Part shown: positions 57,288 through 64,000 of the stretch, piece by piece | Numbering within the stretch: the first letter of the stretch is position 1 | Layout of the letters: every line of letters starts with the position of its first letter | Translations under genes and position numbers: made by a program | Notes under the pieces: model-generated | The model's input: the letters and a program-made list of their open reading frames with translations, nothing else | Databases searched by the model: none | Told to the model about the DNA's origin: nothing | NCBI RefSeq assembly: GCF_000758605.1 | Contig: NZ_CP009282.1 | Coordinates: 6,076,001-6,140,000, forward strand | Length of the DNA: 64,000 nt | Direction of reading: 5' to 3' | Origin: Paenibacillus sp. FSL R5-0912 | Lineage (GTDB): Bacteria; Bacillota; Bacilli; Paenibacillales; Paenibacillaceae

Positions 57288-58529
57288 CTACTCCAGCCAT
57301 GTCCCTACTTTGCCAGTCCCGCCGCAGCATTGACAGATCACCGGAGCAAATCCGGCCGAATCATGCCTTGCCTTCTTGCGGGTCATTTCCAGCAGGCCCA
57401 GATGGGTCCAGCCGAGAATATGCGTCTTGGTGCGGTCACGGCTGATGATGCTCTCCAGCTTCGCGATGACCTGCTTCCGGTGTTCCTCCCGCTCCATGTC
57501 AATGAAATCAACGATAATAATGCCGCCCGTATCCCGCAGACGGACAAGCCGCCCGATCTCTTCCGCCGCCAGCAGATTGGTCCGTGTTACCGTATCCTCG
57601 AGGTTTGTCCCGCCGGTGTACTGAGCCGTATTCACATCAATAACGGTGAGCGCCTCTGTCTCATCCCAAATGAGCGTAGCCCCGCCTTCAAGGATGATTT
57701 TGCGGCTGAAGCTCTTATGGAGCTGATCCCCTACACCATATGCCGAGAAGATGGACTCTTGTCCACGGTAGAATCCTACAGGCTTGTACCCTTCGGGAGC
57801 CATATCTGTAAGGAATGCTTCCGCCTCTTTAACCGCCTTGCCCGAATCAATCATCAGCTCATCACGCTGCGGGTTGAAGGCATCCCGGATAAACCGCTGA
57901 ACGATGCTCAGATCACAATGCAGCAACGCCGGCGCTTCCAGTTCCTTGACCCGCCGGGTAATTACTTCCCACTGGGCCCGCAAAAAGGCCAGATCCCCTT
58001 CAACAGCCTCCACAGGCTCGTCCTCGGAGACTGTACGCATAATGATTCCTTCTTCACCCTGACGCAACCGTTCGCCGATTCCTTTAAGCCGGCTGCGCTC
58101 GGATTCGCGGCTAATTTTTTTGGAAACCCCGACATACTCGGCAAAAGGCATATACACCATCCAGCGTCCGGGCAAGGTATAATGAGTAGTCACCCGCGCT
58201 CCCTTGCCGCCACGCGGCTCTTTTCTCACCTGGACAACGATCTCCTGGCCGGGCTGCAGCAGCGTCTCAATAGAGGGCTTCACCTCCGGCTGCTTCTCCA
58301 GATGGGGATGCAGTACATCGTCTACATATAGAAAGGCATTCTTTTTCTGTCCGATATCTACAAAAGCCGCCTGCATACCCGGCAGCACATTCATAACCCG
58401 ACCTTTATAATAACTCCCGACCAGACCTTGCTGCTGATCGCGTTCAGCCGCATATTCCACCAGCCTCCCGTTCTCCAGAAGTGCCATACGAGTAATATGT
58501 TGTGTGCAGTGAACGATCATTTGTTTCAT
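57288..58529 (-). CDS. rng: Ribonuclease E/G family protein
   Basis: The protein is 413 residues from the ATG at 58529 (AGAGGTGA upstream), close to the length of RNase G. An S1 RNA-binding domain covers about 30-120 (YKGRVMNVLPGMQAAFVDIG). The catalytic domain has the two metal-binding Asp in LTVIDVNT and GGIIIVDFIDM, and a C-terminal CQCCGGTG zinc-link that joins subunits. It would cut single-stranded RNA in rRNA and mRNA processing. B. subtilis lacks this family; many other Bacillota have it. It lies between spoIVFB (31 bases) and rplU. Confidence 0.93.
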   Translation of the reverse strand: MKQMIVHCTQHITRMALLENGRLVEYAAERDQQQGLVGSYYKGRVMNVLPGMQAAFVDIGQKKNAFLYVDDVLHPHLEKQPEVKPSIETLLQPGQEIVVQVRKEPRGGKGARVTTHYTLPGRWMVYMPFAEYVGVSKKISRESERSRLKGIGERLRQGEEGIIMRTVSEDEPVEAVEGDLAFLRAQWEVITRRVKELEAPALLHCDLSIVQRFIRDAFNPQRDELMIDSGKAVKEAEAFLTDMAPEGYKPVGFYRGQESIFSAYGVGDQLHKSFSRKIILEGGATLIWDETEALTVIDVNTAQYTGGTNLEDTVTRTNLLAAEEIGRLVRLRDTGGIIIVDFIDMEREEHRKQVIAKLESIISRDRTKTHILGWTHLGLLEMTRKKARHDSAGFAPVICQCCGGTGKVGTWLE

Positions 58530-58560
58530 GGCTTCACCTCTGGTTTGAATCATTCTAGCT

Positions 58561-59403
58561 TTATATTCCGAAATAAGAAGAAATCAGACGCTGCTCAGGG
58601 AGAACAGCCACTATATCCCTGTCATCGTTCATTACATAGATAAAATGATAATGGTTACGTTTAAATAGACGCAATATATCATCCAAAGGTTTCGCAGAGA
58701 ACGCAACTATTGGCCGGGCAGCGCCCTCTGAATGCAGATACCGCTCATAGATCTGTTCCCTGTTCATCAAAAAAGCAACAAACCGGTAAGGCAGGTTGCG
58801 CTGGTCCGTTATATTGGAATAGAGCAGAAAGGCACCAATCATCAGCAGGTTAAGACGGAGTCCGCCGCCGGTTCCCAGCGGAAGCAGGGCGAACACCACA
58901 ACAAGCAGACTGGCTGCAATACTGACTCTGCCGATCCACAGCAGGGTGTAATAATACGGAAGCAGCAGGCTTAGAGCGGCCTGCAGGATTTTGCCTCCGT
59001 CGAGCGGAAGCACCGGCAGCAGATTGAACAGCGCGATCATGGCATTGGCCCCGATGAAATAATCCAGATAAGCGCTGCTGCCATACTCCGCTTGCTTGAG
59101 GGCCAGCGCCATCAGGATCATAATTCCGTTCTGAAGCGGTCCGGCCAAGGCAATCCCCATTTCACGTCCGGCTGTCAGCCGCCCATGATCCTCAATGACC
59201 GCAACTCCCCCGAACGGCAGCAGTTGCACGGACTTGACGGTAACCCCGGTCAATAGTGCCGCACATACATGTCCGAGTTCATGGATAAATACAATCGAAA
59301 ACAGAGTAATAATTTCAAGGAACTGTCCGGTAAGCACGGAGAGAAAAAGAATCAGCACGAAGAGCGGATGCAGTGACAGTTCAACACCGAAGATCCTAAT
59401 CAA
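58561..59403 (-). CDS. spoIVFB: Site-2 intramembrane metalloprotease SpoIVFB
   Basis: This membrane-embedded M50 protease in B. subtilis cleaves pro-sigma-K in the mother cell. Six predicted helices; zinc site FIHELGHVCAAL (about residue 38-49) and the LPLDGGKILQAAL motif are intact. A partial CBS-like domain makes up the last 90 residues. The frame is open from a TTG at 59427, but a TTG at 59403 (then IRIFGVELSLHPLF) aligns better with known amino termini and overlaps spoIVFA by only 8 bases. No ATG start is available. Length is 280-288 residues. Confidence 0.88.
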   Translation of the reverse strand: MIRIFGVELSLHPLFVLILFLSVLTGQFLEIITLFSIVFIHELGHVCAALLTGVTVKSVQLLPFGGVAVIEDHGRLTAGREMGIALAGPLQNGIMILMALALKQAEYGSSAYLDYFIGANAMIALFNLLPVLPLDGGKILQAALSLLLPYYYTLLWIGRVSIAASLLVVVFALLPLGTGGGLRLNLLMIGAFLLYSNITDQRNLPYRFVAFLMNREQIYERYLHSEGAARPIVAFSAKPLDDILRLFKRNHYHFIYVMNDDRDIVAVLPEQRLISSYFGI

Positions 59404-60250
59404 ACGATACCACTTCAGCAGGATCAATATAAGACTTGTCTTTCATAATCGCAAAAAAAAGCATCGGAATCTGTGCATCCTCTGTCCCCTGAATCCAGCC
59501 CACCGTCTCTCCGCTCTGTACCCAGTCATCCACCGCGAGCCGCGTCCCGCTCAAATGACCGTATTCCGCCGTTATATTTCCGGTATGGCGGACGGTGATC
59601 CGGATGCCTCCCTGGGCTTCTTTGGACACGGACAATACCCGGCCCGTATCTACACTATCCACCGTGACACTTGAGCCTGAATCATCTGCCGGTATTATTT
59701 CTACCCCCTTAAGGGATTCGGCAAAGGGACGCGCAATGCTTCCCTCCAAGGGGGCGCTCAGTTCATGAACGGCTGTCACTTTCTCTGCCGGCACCTCTTT
59801 ATCTCCGAAGATCGGAATGAACGAAGGGGCTCCATTGAAATGCTCCTCATACCATACCTGCACTGCGGCGAAATCCATATCATTACTAAGGGCGCCAGTA
59901 ATGAAATACTGCGACTTCACTGCCCATGGCTCACTCACTGCGAAGATTCCCCACACCGCTCCAAAGACAAGCAGGCTGGCTACGGTCCGCCGCATGAAGC
60001 CTGCGCCAAAGCGCGGCCCATCCCCGCCTTCGTCCTCCCAGCTGCTGCGCTGCTTCTTCCACATTACCTCAGGGTCAGGTTCCGTTGAAGCAGTGAATTC
60101 ATTTCGGGAACTAGCCCCCCATTCCCTGAATGGAATAGTGTTGTCAGGCAGAGTGAAAAGCGCTGGCGCTGATCCCGCTTCGGTCTGATCCTCTAATAAG
60201 CTCTGTATACGTTTCTTACGGCGATTTTTGATATCTCTCTCGTATTCCAT
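59396..60250 (-). CDS. spoIVFA: SpoIVFA-like M23-domain regulator
   Basis: This 284-residue protein has a charged amino terminus (1-105), one membrane helix at about 109-128 (TVASLLVFGAVWGIFAVS) and an M23/LytM-like domain at the C terminus (about 190-284: GGIRITVRHTGNITAEYGHL). The catalytic metal ligands of active M23 enzymes are not complete, as expected for SpoIVFA, which tethers and inhibits SpoIVFB until a forespore signal arrives. Overlap with spoIVFB and position next to minD match B. subtilis. Confidence 0.88.
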   Translation of the reverse strand: MEYERDIKNRRKKRIQSLLEDQTEAGSAPALFTLPDNTIPFREWGASSRNEFTASTEPDPEVMWKKQRSSWEDEGGDGPRFGAGFMRRTVASLLVFGAVWGIFAVSEPWAVKSQYFITGALSNDMDFAAVQVWYEEHFNGAPSFIPIFGDKEVPAEKVTAVHELSAPLEGSIARPFAESLKGVEIIPADDSGSSVTVDSVDTGRVLSVSKEAQGGIRITVRHTGNITAEYGHLSGTRLAVDDWVQSGETVGWIQGTEDAQIPMLFFAIMKDKSYIDPAEVVSFD

Positions 60251-60379
60251 ATTGATCCCTCCGGGCGGGCTTGTTTTACTTCCATTTTATGAGTAGCGGA
60301 AGGTGCTTTAGAACAAGCCCTGTGGGGAGATAGCTATCAAGCAGAAGTGGTGTACCGGCCTTATTTCGTATATTCGCAC

Positions 60380-60414
60380 AAAAAAACCCGCCAAGCATTT
60401 CTCAGCAGGCGGGT
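60380..60414 (-). terminator. Terminator of minC-minD
   Basis: The minus strand reads ACCCGCCTGCTGAG...GGCGGGT then TTTTTTT: a stem of seven or more pairs (60386-60392 against 60408-60414), 41 bases after the minD stop codon. The remaining gap up to 60250 shows no other feature. Confidence 0.85.
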
Positions 60415-60454
60415 CAAAACGAAAGATCGCTATAAATAAGTGCCTGGCCACGGT

Positions 60455-61249
60455 TCAGCCCATTCCAAAAAATTTCTTGAACTTCTTAAAAGCACCCGGT
60501 TTCTGGTCCAGCTGCATGAGCGGCACCGCATCGCCAAGAATACGCCGGGCAATATTGCGGTAAGCAATTGCTGCTGAAGAATTCGGATTCATCACGGTAG
60601 GTTCACCGCTGTTCGCCGCCTTGATGACCAGCTCATCATCAGGTACAATCCCGATCAGATCAATATTGAGCACCTGCAGAATATCCTCGATATCCAGCAT
60701 ATCGCCGGATCTCACCATTCCCGGACGGATACGGTTGACCACCAGCTTCGGTGATTCCACATGTGACTGCTCCAGCAGACCGATGATCCGGTCCGCATCC
60801 CGCACCGCAGCATGCTCCGGAGTAGTGACCACAATAGCTTTGTCGGCCCCTGCAATGGCATTGCGGAAGCCGTGTTCAATCCCGGCCGGACAATCGATCA
60901 GAATATATTCGTATTCCTTCTTGAGTTCAAGAATAATATCCTTGACCTGCTCCGGTGTGACTGAGGTTTTGTCTTTGGTCTGGGCTGCAGGCAGCATATA
61001 CAGCTCTTCAAAACGCTTGTCTTTGACCAGCGCCTGATTCAGACGGCAGCGGCCTTCCGCCACATCCACAAGATCGTAAATGATCCGGTTCTCCAGCCCC
61101 ATGACTACATCCAAATTCCGCAGTCCAATGTCAGTATCTACTAGACATACTTTTTTGCCCTGCAATGCAAGTGCGGTCCCAATGTTGGCTGTTGTGGTTG
61201 TTTTGCCAACTCCGCCTTTGCCCGAGGTTACGACAATCGCTTCTCCCAT
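60455..61249 (-). CDS. minD: Septum-site determining ATPase MinD
   Basis: This 264-residue protein has a deviant Walker A motif SGKGGVGKTTTT at 9-20, switch DTDIGLRNLDV, IDCPAGIEHGF (Walker B), and a C-terminal amphipathic membrane-targeting helix (FKKFKKFFGMG). With MinC it blocks division at the poles. The start codon lies 5 bases after the minC stop. Confidence 0.97.
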   Translation of the reverse strand: MGEAIVVTSGKGGVGKTTTTANIGTALALQGKKVCLVDTDIGLRNLDVVMGLENRIIYDLVDVAEGRCRLNQALVKDKRFEELYMLPAAQTKDKTSVTPEQVKDIILELKKEYEYILIDCPAGIEHGFRNAIAGADKAIVVTTPEHAAVRDADRIIGLLEQSHVESPKLVVNRIRPGMVRSGDMLDIEDILQVLNIDLIGIVPDDELVIKAANSGEPTVMNPNSSAAIAYRNIARRILGDAVPLMQLDQKPGAFKKFKKFFGMG

Positions 61250-61254
61250 GGAGG

Positions 61255-61914
61255 CTACACCCCTTTAAACACATTTAAATCCTGACGTAATTTGACTATA
61301 TTATGAATTTTGTCGATTTGCATAGCACCACCTGATAAATAGGCAAATTCCATGCTGCTCTCCCGCGTTCCCCATTCATCCGGCGGCCTGCTGATAATAT
61401 CAGCAATCCGGAGCTGGGTAGGAGCCAGCAGCGAAGCCGCAATAATCGCTTCCTGATTGCCGTTGATTCCGGCGTGTGCCATCCCTTTAAGCGCTCCAAG
61501 AATATAGATATCCCCCGAGCAGGTAATGGTTCCTCCCGGATTCACATCGCCGAGAAACAGCAGATTGCCCTCATGATGCAGCACCTGGCCGGAACGGAGC
61601 ATTCCGCTCATCATAAATAACGCTTCCGTATCCTTCTCTTCAGGGTCCTCCAAGGCTTCAACGGAACGGATTAATAAGTTCCCCTGGCTTTTGAGAATCT
61701 CCAGAACTGCCTCTTTATCTTCTTCGGTAACAGGACGGTTGCCCAGCTTGATGTCCACATGCACAATCGGTCCGGTCAGGATATTTTGATGGCTGTGCTC
61801 CAGCTTATAGCGAAGCTCGCTTAAGAGATCTTCAAAGGGACACTTGTCGTCTAGCAGGAATACCAGGCCATCCTTGATGCCCTTAATCCTTACATGCTTG
61901 GATTTAACTGTCAT
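61255..61914 (-). CDS. minC: Septum-site determining protein MinC
   Basis: This 219-residue FtsZ-assembly inhibitor has an amino-terminal domain (1-105) and a C-terminal beta-helix with repeated short blades (HHEGNLLFLGDVNPGGTITC, GDIYILGALKG, AHAGINGNQEA), which dimerises and binds MinD. The ATG follows GGGGGGACAG. Confidence 0.95.
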   Translation of the reverse strand: MTVKSKHVRIKGIKDGLVFLLDDKCPFEDLLSELRYKLEHSHQNILTGPIVHVDIKLGNRPVTEEDKEAVLEILKSQGNLLIRSVEALEDPEEKDTEALFMMSGMLRSGQVLHHEGNLLFLGDVNPGGTITCSGDIYILGALKGMAHAGINGNQEAIIAASLLAPTQLRIADIISRPPDEWGTRESSMEFAYLSGGAMQIDKIHNIVKLRQDLNVFKGV

Positions 61915-61995
61915 ATGCCTGTCCCCCCATCCTCATTCATTCGTGCCGGGCCGGGCAAATTCCTTCTTTATAGGATAAGAAAATGCAGCAGCGGC

Positions 61996-62526
61996 TTAAG
62001 CAGCTTCTTCTTTGCGGGTCTCTTTCTTCAGCAGCTCCAGCTGGCGCCGGAGCGGGATGTAGAGAAGCAAGCCGATAGCAAAATGAAACAGCATAGTAGG
62101 CAGCATATGGTGCAGAAGCGCCCAGTTATAGGGTTCTTTACTCAGATTAAAGACGCTGTAGATGGCAAAAAGCATGCTGTCCTCCAGCAGACTGCCCAGC
62201 AGTACCACCGTCATCATCAGCGGCAGCGGTGCACGCGGAATCTGGAATATCAGACCAATCAGATATGCGGATAATCCCATTGCAAAAGAATGTGCCCCAA
62301 GAATGCGGCCATAGAACACCACATCATGCAGCATTCCGAAGGATAAACCAAGAATAAGTGCCGTATGCCGGTGATGGTATACCGTCACAAACAGGATTAC
62401 GATGAACACGAGATCAGGGATAATCCGCATCTCCCAGGCATTCGGAATCAGCCAGGGGAGAATAGTGTCTTCAAGGATAAATAAGAGTAACAGCAATAAA
62501 ACAAGCACGGATCTGCGCATATTCAC
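61996..62526 (-). CDS. mreD: Rod-shape protein MreD
   Basis: This is a 176-residue membrane protein with five predicted helices. A GTG at 62526 overlaps the mreC stop; an ATG two codons later (62520) has better spacing from GGAG and may be the true start. MreD is part of the elongasome with MreB and MreC. The stretch 61915-61995 before minC has no feature. Confidence 0.92.
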   Translation of the reverse strand: MNMRRSVLVLLLLLLFILEDTILPWLIPNAWEMRIIPDLVFIVILFVTVYHHRHTALILGLSFGMLHDVVFYGRILGAHSFAMGLSAYLIGLIFQIPRAPLPLMMTVVLLGSLLEDSMLFAIYSVFNLSKEPYNWALLHHMLPTMLFHFAIGLLLYIPLRRQLELLKKETRKEEAA

Positions 62527-63404
62527 TATTCTCCACGCTCCTCCGTAAAGACAACGAAGAGTTCCTTCCAGTCCTGGAATCCTGCCGCCGGCTTGATGAT
62601 CGCTGTAGAAGTCAACCCAAACTCCCCGGTCTTCACTTCTTCAACCGTACCGATAGTCATTCCACGCGGATACAGTCCTCCAATGCCGGACGAGATGATG
62701 AGATCTTCCTTGGCAATCGGATTACCCGCGGGAATTTTATTCATCATGAGCATTCCGGTCTGCTGGTCGTAACTCTCTATCATCCCAAAGGTCTCACCTT
62801 CCTTATTGAAGGCAGTAGCCGAAATCGGCGGCTGGGAGTTGGGATCATTGATATCCATCATCGTCATCAGCTTAACGGTAGAGGTGAAATTACTCACATT
62901 ACTAATTACCCCGACGAGCCCTTCGACAGAAGTTACAGACATGTTCAGCTTAATTCCATCCTTCGCTCCGAGATCAATAACAAGCGTGTTGTTACCCGGC
63001 TCTGTCGTCAGACTGACTACATTAGCGATATGATATTCATAGTTATATAGATTCGTTTGTGCCTTAGTAAATTCAAGATCTTTTTTATAGCCTTCATTCT
63101 CGGACTTGATAAAATTATACTGCGCCTTATCCCGGGCGTATTGCGCTGCCAGGATTTTGAGCTGCTTATTCTCTTCAGCCAAATCATGCAGGTTCCCGAT
63201 ATCTTGGAACAAGCCCGCTACGTATCCAGCGGGCTTGTAGAACAAATTCTGCACGAAACCGGTCGTATCTCTGAGGAAGTTCTCCGGCCAGGACAAGTTT
63301 TTCCTTTGTCCCAGGCTGAAGCCCATCACCACGATAAACATAACCAGTGTAATCAGCAATATAAATAAACGTTTATTATTAAACAGCTTAAACAGTTTCA
63401 ACAC
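62526..63404 (-). CDS. mreC: Rod-shape protein MreC
   Basis: The protein is 292 residues with one amino-terminal membrane helix (about 12-32), a coiled coil (about 65-110), and the extracytoplasmic double beta-barrel domain (VVSLTTEPGNNTLVIDLGAK, GIGGLYPRGMTIGTV). The start appears to be GTG or TTG, close to AGAGGG. It scaffolds peptidoglycan synthases along the cylinder. Confidence 0.94.
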   Translation of the reverse strand: MLKLFKLFNNKRLFILLITLVMFIVVMGFSLGQRKNLSWPENFLRDTTGFVQNLFYKPAGYVAGLFQDIGNLHDLAEENKQLKILAAQYARDKAQYNFIKSENEGYKKDLEFTKAQTNLYNYEYHIANVVSLTTEPGNNTLVIDLGAKDGIKLNMSVTSVEGLVGVISNVSNFTSTVKLMTMMDINDPNSQPPISATAFNKEGETFGMIESYDQQTGMLMMNKIPAGNPIAKEDLIISSGIGGLYPRGMTIGTVEEVKTGEFGLTSTAIIKPAAGFQDWKELFVVFTEERGE

Positions 63405-63462
63405 CCTCTAACAACCGAATTTCTCCCACATCAGGGGTTGACGTTCACAGGTCAGAATTGTC

Positions 63463-64000
63463 TTAGCGTTTGGAACGGAGACTCGAACTGCTGCGGCTCT
63501 TGAACAAATGAATATTCTCGAGTGCCTTACCTGTACCAATAGCTACACAGTCCAGCGGATTCTCGGCAACGATAACCGGCATTCCGGTCTCACGCGCCAG
63601 CAGCTTGTCCAGGTTACGCAAAAGCGCACCGCCGCCTGTAAGCACAATACCGCGGTCCATAATGTCGGCAGCAAGCTCAGGCGGACATTTCTCCAGCGTT
63701 ACTTTTACAGCTTCAACAATAGCATTCACTGTATCCGACAAAGCTTCACAGATCTCATCAGAGGTGATAGTCAGCGTCTTCGGAAGTCCCGTTACCAGAT
63801 CGCGGCCGCGGATTTCCATCGTTTCGGCTTTCTCGAGCGGCAGAGCAGAACCCACATCCATCTTCAGCTGCTCCGAAGTGCGTTCCCCGATCATGAGATT
63901 ATACTGGCGTTTGATATATTGGATGATGGACTCATCCGCTTCATCGCCGGCTACACGGACAGAACGGCTTGTTACGATACCGCCGAGTGAGATGACCGCC
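63463..64000 (-). CDS. mreB: Rod-shape protein MreB, 5' part beyond window
   Basis: The C-terminal 178 codons of the actin-like MreB are present; the frame is open to the window end. Visible blocks include AVISLGGIVTSRSVRVAGDE, the nucleotide-site segment DRGIVLTGGGALLRNLDKLL and the C-terminal VAIGTGKALENI. MreB filaments direct cell-wall elongation. It is followed by mreC 58 bases downstream. Confidence 0.96.
   Translation of the reverse strand, partial: AVISLGGIVTSRSVRVAGDEADESIIQYIKRQYNLMIGERTSEQLKMDVGSALPLEKAETMEIRGRDLVTGLPKTLTITSDEICEALSDTVNAIVEAVKVTLEKCPPELAADIMDRGIVLTGGGALLRNLDKLLARETGMPVIVAENPLDCVAIGTGKALENIHLFKSRSSSSLRSKR

Noticed and set aside
57330..58331. 333-codon plus-strand frame
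   Set aside because: Antisense to the RNase E/G gene, no ribosome site and no recognisable domain.

Overview
The window reads as chromosomal DNA of a spore-forming Bacillota, most likely Paenibacillus or a close relative. The evidence is a sporulation gene set (Spo0B, SpoIVFA/SpoIVFB, a SafA-like LysM protein), the Bacillales gene order mreBCD-minCD-spoIVF-rplU-prp-rpmA-spo0B-obg-pheB, S-layer-homology (SLH) anchored giant exoproteins, and two sugar ABC importers without a local ATPase gene. All calls come from reading the sequence; no database search was run.

Region 1 (1-31895) is a carbohydrate-utilisation locus with a clear alpha-mannoside theme. A first minus-strand run goes from a GntR/LacI-type regulator through a solute-binding lipoprotein, two permeases, a GxGYxYP-family exoprotein, a GH125 exo-alpha-1,6-mannosidase and a GH38 alpha-mannosidase cut by the window edge. 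Next come a 1637-residue SLH-anchored protein with an endonuclease/exonuclease/phosphatase (EEP) domain, and a second importer operon (two permeases, binding protein, DUF1861 beta-propeller protein, MgtC-like protein, HAD phosphatase). Then follow a secreted EEP/discoidin/crystallin protein, a second GH38 enzyme, a third EEP protein with SLH anchor on the plus strand, and a membrane-bound AraC-type regulator. Together they suggest capture of a mannose-rich, possibly phosphorylated, glycan at the cell surface, phosphodiester cleavage outside, uptake of oligosaccharides and exo-mannosidase digestion inside.

Region 2 (31896-36690) is decayed and foreign. It holds remnants of an AraC regulator and of a ThuA-like gene, then an AT-rich stretch with a sigma-like gene, a small helix-turn-helix gene, an excisionase and a tyrosine integrase. 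This looks like the regulatory/recombination end of a Tn916-type element. A strongly structured non-coding segment lies ahead of the excisionase. The integrase abuts the 3' end of a tRNA-Leu gene.

Region 3 (36692-44300), all on the minus strand, holds an intact tRNA set (Glu, Val, fMet, Asp, Gly, Arg, Leu) plus a truncated tRNA-Leu copy, a TmrB-like pseudogene whose Walker lysine codon is a stop, and a full 16S-23S-5S rRNA operon with three candidate promoters.

Region 4 (44322-64000), all minus strand, is conserved core genome: safA-like, ilvE, pheA, thrB, hom, an ACT protein (pheB), a three-gene SPFH/zinc-ribbon envelope cluster resembling ydjI-ydjH-ydjG, obg, spo0B, rpmA-prp-rplU with its leader, an RNase E/G gene, spoIVFB-spoIVFA, minD-minC, mreD-mreC and the C-terminal part of mreB.
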